Positions 57,962 through 64,000 of a stretch of DNA of 64,000 bases are shown here, one piece after another. The position numbers and the translations under genes are program-made. The DNA is taken from positions 26,509,634 to 26,573,633 of the forward strand of contig CM051040.1 of NCBI GenBank assembly GCA_027627225.1, given 5' to 3'. Position 1 is the first letter of the stretch. Each line of letters begins with the position of its first letter. The notes beneath the pieces are model-generated. The model did not search any database. It saw only the letters and a program-made list of their open reading frames with translations, and was not told the origin of the DNA. The stretch is from Congeria kusceri. Its lineage: Eukaryota; Mollusca; Bivalvia; Myida; Dreissenidae.

Positions 57962-59772
57962 ACCTATAATTAACTGTTTTAGATTTGCCCTTGTCCGACG
58001 TCCGTCCGTCTGTCCTCCGTCCGTCCGTCCGTCCGTCCGTCCGTCGGAGTTTTGTGTCGCGCGTAACTAAAAAAGTATAACTGCTAGAGTGATGAAACTT
58101 TATAAGCTTATTCATCTGTATCGGGGCTTGTGCACCTGGGTATTTTGGTGAATTTTTTTCCGACATAAGCTGAGTCATGGCTCTTTTTTAGACCTGATTT
58201 AAAGAAAAAACAACAACATAGTTGTCAGATACATGACACAAAATTTGAAAGCGGTACTTTTTCTAAAGAACATGCAATGTTTAATTACAATATTTACAAA
58301 AAGAAATCCAACGTTATTTGTGCAAAGAAAATAATCCGTGAGACCTTTTTTTCTTTCAATTACGTTTTTACTTCAAAGGCGCAATCCTAAAGCAGTCAAT
58401 ACAGAAATATTGTTTTCCAAACGCATGCGATTACTTAAACCTAAACTTTAAATTGAATGGTGTGGGGATTGGTCATGGAATTATTTATACGGCTGCTCTC
58501 CCCTACCTCTGATTCAAAACATTGTTGTGTGCGAATTTTTGTACTAGGTTGCATGTTACGGTATGTAGATGTACTTACACGCGAGGCTATTGTTGTGTGG
58601 AAAGGATAAATTGAGGTAACGAAATCAAGACGATGAGAGATTTGTTTGTTGTTGAACGTTACACTGACTGAGGCTACATAATTCATAAGTACCCTTTAAA
58701 AGCTAAGTCATCGTTGTTTGATGAAGATTACATCAAAGCTCTAAAGTAATGACGTGTCATTTAAAAGCGAGAGCATTGTTTGTTAGTGAAGGTAACATGG
58801 AGGTTACAGAATGCAAAATGTACGTTTTAGGGCATCGTTGCTTGGTAAAGGTTACATCGAGGTTTTGAAGTTAAGATAGTGCGAAATTATTAGCCTGACA
58901 CTCATTAATGTTCGTGATAAACCGTAAGTGTGTTCGGTTAGTTACGTTGTTTTGGACGAGTTTCTGTTATTGGAATTTATGTTGATATAGATTTAAATAC
59001 GGGGTAGCGATAGTGGTATTTAACTGTCGTGTGGTAAAAGTGCTAGCCATCGGACTGAGTTCAATTCCTTCTGACGGCGAACCTTTGTAAAATGTTATGA
59101 GCTATTCTTGAAATATGCAGATCATGAGATATAATTTCAACACAATGTATCATCAGTTTTTTCATTATTTTTATTTGATATAATTTATATTTGTTTCTTT
59201 TATTTTTTATTGTTCATACAGAAAGTCATAATACATTTTCAGTATCAGTTTCGTTTAATAATTATAATAATAATATGTAAAATGCTCATGTTTATAAAAT
59301 GGCGACGCCAGGACCCGAACTCCAAACTTCGCATCGCAATCGCCGCATCTTTCCCACTACACCATTCTCCTATACAATATATAAACATATACGATATCAA
59401 TTTACATTGTAGAATTGGCTATGGTACGTGTCGTAGTATCTATAAATAAATCCCGATTGCATACGGAATATTCATGAGTGTCTGGTTAATAATTTGGCAC
59501 TATAAGACGTGCCGTGAACATATGAGGGCATTGTTGTTTGTTGCAGGTTACATCGAGGTAACGAAAGGAAGACGTACCTTTTACATGCGGAGCCTTTGTT
59601 ATTTGGTGAATGTTAGATCTTGCGAAATTTGGACATACAGGCGATGCCATGTTTGTTTGATGATGGTAACACCGATGTAACGAAATTAAAATGTACCTTT
59701 TACTGACTAGGTTATTTATGCACCGAGGTTAAGAAAGTTAGTTGTACCTGTTATAGGCAAAACCAAAGCGTT

Positions 59773-59997
59773 AAAATACAATGCAAACTTTATTAGACTG
59801 TCTGGTAGAGTGGTTAGCGTGGCAGACTTTAAAAACAGGGATCGTAGGTTCGATCGACGGCGGAGGATCCACACTCTCTTTCTATTGTTATGTTTTTCTT
59901 GATATAATTGTTTTAGTGTAAATGGTTAACTGTGTGAAGTTATGACATTTTATGACATTTTTTTTATAACTATGAAACATCTGTGAACAGGTCCTTT
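59773..59997 (+). mobile_element. SINE-like element at the copy 3/4 junction
   Basis: Same element again, opening copy 4. Confidence 0.65.
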
Positions 59998-60727
59998 TAT
60001 TATATTGAAATTGTTGTATTATAATTTATACAATTGATGGTTTACTTTTCGAAAGGGTAAGTCCAAATGTATGTAATATAACTACGTGAATGGATTTTTA
60101 TTTAAATGATCAAATATATTTATACCACGGTGCTTCGCATGATACTTTTGTCCTCTATTAGCTATCACTGCAGATAAACCAAACGACGTCAAACGTGTTG
60201 CTTATCTGACAAGAAATCATTTGGAACATGATTGTTTTCAAAAGAATTTACGCACATAGAAAACAACGCCGTATTTAATAATTTGCATGAAAACAAACGA
60301 ATTTTTACACACAGCTTATTACATGTGCCCCATTGTCTCTTTTAAATACTAATTAGTGATATAACATTACTTTTATCCATAGACAAACAGTAAACAAAAA
60401 ATGTGAGTATTTATATAATGTTTGCTTTTAAAGAATGCCGGTCTGAATTATAAATTTTACAGAATAGGAACTATCGGAGAGTTATGAAAACAACATATAA
60501 GTAAAACTATCACAAGAAAAGAAACCAATTGAATGTTTTTCTAATAATATTTGTGTCCAGTAAAGTAGATAGTGTCAGATATGTATGGTCATATATTTTC
60601 AAACAACATAACAACGGAGTATATGAAATTTAAGACATTAAATCATGAGCAACCTTTTATTTCTTTCATCCGTTTCCTTGCAACAATCATTCACAAGATT
60701 AATACGATAAGTGCATGTCACGCATAA

Positions 60728-63114
60728 CTACACCACGGCGTAGTAGATGGAGGCATTATTGAAGAACGCCCCGGTCGTCTCCACGTGAATGATCTGAGGT
60801 CCTCCATCGCATGGCTGAATGGCCATCTAGAATAATAACTTGATACATAAAAATCAGGACCCGTGGGATAACACTATCCAACTACATAATGACGTCATCG
60901 TGTTCACAGTTATTACCATCTGGAATAATTACTTGATATATAAAAATCAGGACCCGTGGGATAATACTTTCCAACTACATAATGACTTCATTGCGTTCAC
61001 ATATATTACCATCTGGAAAATACGAAAGTCCTATCTAGATCATGGATATCGCATAAGTTCAAATGTTTAATGGTACGCTCAAATAATTATAAATAATAGA
61101 ATATCTGATTGTGTAGTACATGGTAAATTGATTTATGGTCTATAATAACTAATATCACTATTGTTCTGTTGTTTATGTGTGAAAAAAGTGGTCCTTAATT
61201 TACAATTTACAACCTAGACGGTAAAGTTTTATTATATTCTAAATATATTATATGGTATAATTTAAAAGTTTTAATATGGTATAATTTAAAAGAGTAATTA
61301 TGATAGCTGGCCGCCCAAAACGGTAATTTTTCATTCTAAACATTTTGGGTATGTAAGTATGTTCATCATTCTTATACAATTTATGCAAACATAAAACGGA
61401 AAAAACAGAATAACCTTGAATCCGCCCGCTATACACTCCAGAAAGATCCCAGACTGGGCATCATCAGGTTGATATTTCCCCGTGGTACCGAACGTAGCGA
61501 CTGGCGAGTAGCTAGGGATACTTTTGCAATGACTGATCACCTAGGAAACAAGACAAAATGGTGAGTAATGATACGCTCGCCAACGCTGGAGAAAATACAA
61601 GAATGAATGAAATAAATGCACCGTTTCAGGACTTGATTATGCTATATTTTTTATTACAAGACAATATGACTGTATAATGAATGGCAAAGTGACAGCTGCC
61701 ATGTCCATCATTTAGTGTTTTGTCGATATATTATAGTTATAAAAAGACATACTCTATTATTCTACAATTATAAATGATATAATTTATTTTCATCTTAACG
61801 TGAACAAGTGACAGAGTGTGAGAAAACTGCTCTTCATACAATAAGTTGGTTAATAAATTTTCTAACCATTGTGCCACAAACCAACTTCAGATTGATTGTA
61901 CTTTGCAATGCCCATCATAAATGATTTATTGACATTATATATTATATATAATACTTTTTGTGTGTATATGTTTCAATAATTACCTGCGCACCACGTGTCC
62001 AAGTGTCTGCTGACGTCATGTTGCACAGCGACAGCACCAAGTCCTCGTTTGTACCGGTAACTCTGCTTTCACAAGGAGTCGAACCGGTTGCCTGTACCTG
62101 GTGGCCATTGGCAATATCTGCAATAAGGTCGAACTTCCGGCAATGGAATCCTGTAAGTATAACACCAGTGTAATACTGTAATAGGTGCCTTTGCATTTAC
62201 ATATTTGTTGATGGTGATTATGCTACAAACACCTAGTGGCAACCTAGATTCGCCTATGAAAGCCAGTCAGCTTATTTCAAATGAGGTCCTTGTAACTTTC
62301 GAGTCAGTTTATTGGATAGAAGCAGTATTTTGTACATTCGTCTGAGATCATGCGTGGAGAACACCAAAGTCATACCTCTGCAATAACACTTTCATTAAAC
62401 GCATGCTAGGTTTACTTAAATCACACTTAAAATAATTGCTGAAGTTTAAATATTAAGGTCAATGTCATTCTATTATTAAATCATATACGCATATCACTTC
62501 TAGAATGGTATAACATTGAACGTGTATTTACTCTGTGGTGGAACCGTAGTTGTTGCTGCAATTGGTGTTGTTGTCGCCGTTGTCGTCGTTGTCGTTGTTT
62601 TAGTGGTGGTTGGTGATGATTCTACAACAAAATGTGGATACGATTTAATTGTATATAGATGAAGAAAGGACAGCAACATAAAACAGAATAAAACAAACTA
62701 AAGTGAGCCAGTGCATATATATACGTGTGCATGTATATTGTTTTCTTGTTAAAACATTCTGTTATGATAGTAGAGAAATCAATTCCGTATCCATATCGTG
62801 GTATTCTTTAAAAGAACAGCCAAATAACGCTTCGATATGCAAAACAGAATTTATTCTTAAGTTTATTGTAATCAATATACTTTTCTGGAATTGGCAGCCC
62901 ATATGTATCACATATTAACAAATTGGCAATAAGTAATCTATAATACGCAGCTAACCACAAGTTTCTAAATACTATTATAATTGCATATTTATTATGTAGA
63001 GTAAATCAGATTACGCATTTATAAAAATAAAAGACTACAACGTGTAAATCAATCAAAGTGCAATAAGTGTACCTGAGCATTTGCATGGGTCCGACGCAGC
63101 CCCGGTGTATTTGT
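60728..63114 (-). CDS. Gene B4: array gene, copy 4 (3' part, cut by right edge)
   Basis: Only the five 3' exons lie inside the window: 63114-63073, 62621-62532, 62150-61984, 61540-61415, 60826-60728. These are the third C-x-C exon, the Thr-rich linker and the complete terminal domain with its stop codon, identical by eye to B2 and B3. The 5' exons should lie beyond 64000. Confidence 0.68.
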
Positions 63115-64000
63115 CTTTGAAAATATCATCCAGGTAAATCAATTACACATATGAACAAGCACATTTATATTAGTTACATTATATAATAATCTGCTGTTTC
63201 GAAAAAAAAAGGAGCAAAATTTTTACATTTGAGTTTCATAAAAAACATGTAAATGGATAAAACTACTGCAAGTGCTAGTAATATCCACATTTTAAATACT
63301 GCATATATTAGCGATTTACATTATTCGCTTTCAAAAAACTTTTTAATTAGGATTAATAAAAACAAAATGTATTTGTTTTTATTTGGGGGTTTAATTTAAC
63401 AGCTTACTTGCTGATCTAAGTATCAAATCCATTGTACAATCGTAACCATTCCATGGTTGTATATCCTGCAACTGCTGCCACACTGCAAATATTAGAGCTT
63501 GCAAAAGACAAACTTTATCGGGTTTTAACTAAACTACTAATTTCTCGAACACTAGTTATTTTTACAAACCATATTGCAAGGAAATCAAATCGAGACGATA
63601 TAAAACAGAAATGCACAGTGCTGTGGTTCAAAATAGCACGTATACTGTAGGAATGAACATTTCTCTTAATTAAATGATCGTCTCTAGCCTACGAAATTAG
63701 CTGCTACTTCATCTCATAGCGATATGTGGAAGTAAAGTATGCAGGTCAAAATAGCAACTCAATATATTGGCAAATCGACCCATGCTAGCTTCATTACATG
63801 GACATCCGTTGTTCACAGGCCAAATACAGATGCCCGTAAAACCTTGAATCAGTCGACTACTTGACACATCGGCCGAGCGCTGAGTCAAATATTGTTGGTC
63901 CAATAAATATGTCCAATTATTTGTCGGGCGCCGGACAGCCGGAACCAGGATCCGGAAAGACACACCATGGTTCTCGTCAGACGCATGCCCGACCTTCTTT

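Larger units (their letters stand above)
42577..59772. repeat. Tandem array copy 3 (17,196 bp)
   Basis: A complete unit. Relative to copy 2 it has a 1-bp loss in an A-run near 50313 and a 1-bp gain in an A-run near 56272, so the offset is 17,195 between these points and 17,196 elsewhere. Confidence 0.97.
59773..64000. repeat. Tandem array copy 4 (first 4,228 bp, continues past right edge)
   Basis: Begins at the same SINE border as the other copies and follows copy 3 almost base for base to the end of the window. The array has at least 3.25 units. Confidence 0.97.

Overview
The window is AT-rich, intron-rich eukaryotic DNA, most likely from a heterodont bivalve mollusc. I infer this from short phase-1 exons with GT..AG borders, tRNA-derived SINE-like elements, and interspersed repeats of a type I know from bivalve genomes (for example an element running from an 'acaagagatg' start to a 'ggggggcataatta' end, and a (CCGT)n-bearing element). 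There is no bacterial-type gene organisation, no rRNA, no CRISPR and no intact tRNA gene. All supported coding sequence is on the minus strand in small exons. The longer uninterrupted ORFs are mostly chance or repeat-driven.

Layout. Positions 1-8191 are single-copy here. They hold the 5' part of gene A (exons from 3510 down to 41, leaving through the left edge), a long perfect-looking hairpin (3150-3286), repeat remnants, and a 41-bp minisatellite (about 5985-7176). From 8192 to the right edge the window is a head-to-tail tandem array with a period of 17,196 bp: copy 1 at 8192-25380, copy 2 at 25381-42576, copy 3 at 42577-59772 and partial copy 4 at 59773-64000. Copies 2, 3 and 4 are almost base-identical. 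Copy 1 is identical to them from about 15.0 kb onward but clearly diverged from 8.2 to about 14.99 kb.

Genes. Each array unit carries one minus-strand gene (B1-B4, B4 cut by the right edge) assembled here from eleven exons. In protein order these are three short cysteine modules, each ending in a C-x-C motif, then a threonine-rich mucin-like exon, then a three-exon C-terminal domain. That domain resembles the NlpC/P60-like BPSL0067 family, although the residues I would align with the catalytic Cys and His are not Cys and His. A stop codon and an AATAAA signal follow. Gene A, downstream on the same strand, is an older paralogue: three of its exons match unit exons in sequence, phase and order, and its first exon encodes a clear signal peptide. 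I could not find a matching signal-peptide exon in the array units; a weak alternative first exon is proposed. The gene family therefore looks like secreted, cysteine-rich, mucin-linked proteins that are expanding in tandem.

Within each unit the introns hold a 39-bp minisatellite, a 5 x 130-bp array, SINE-like elements, a bivalve repeat, and a GC-richer island of unknown origin. I worked by eye. Exon calls rest on splice consensus, matching phase and paralogue comparison, not on transcripts or database searches.
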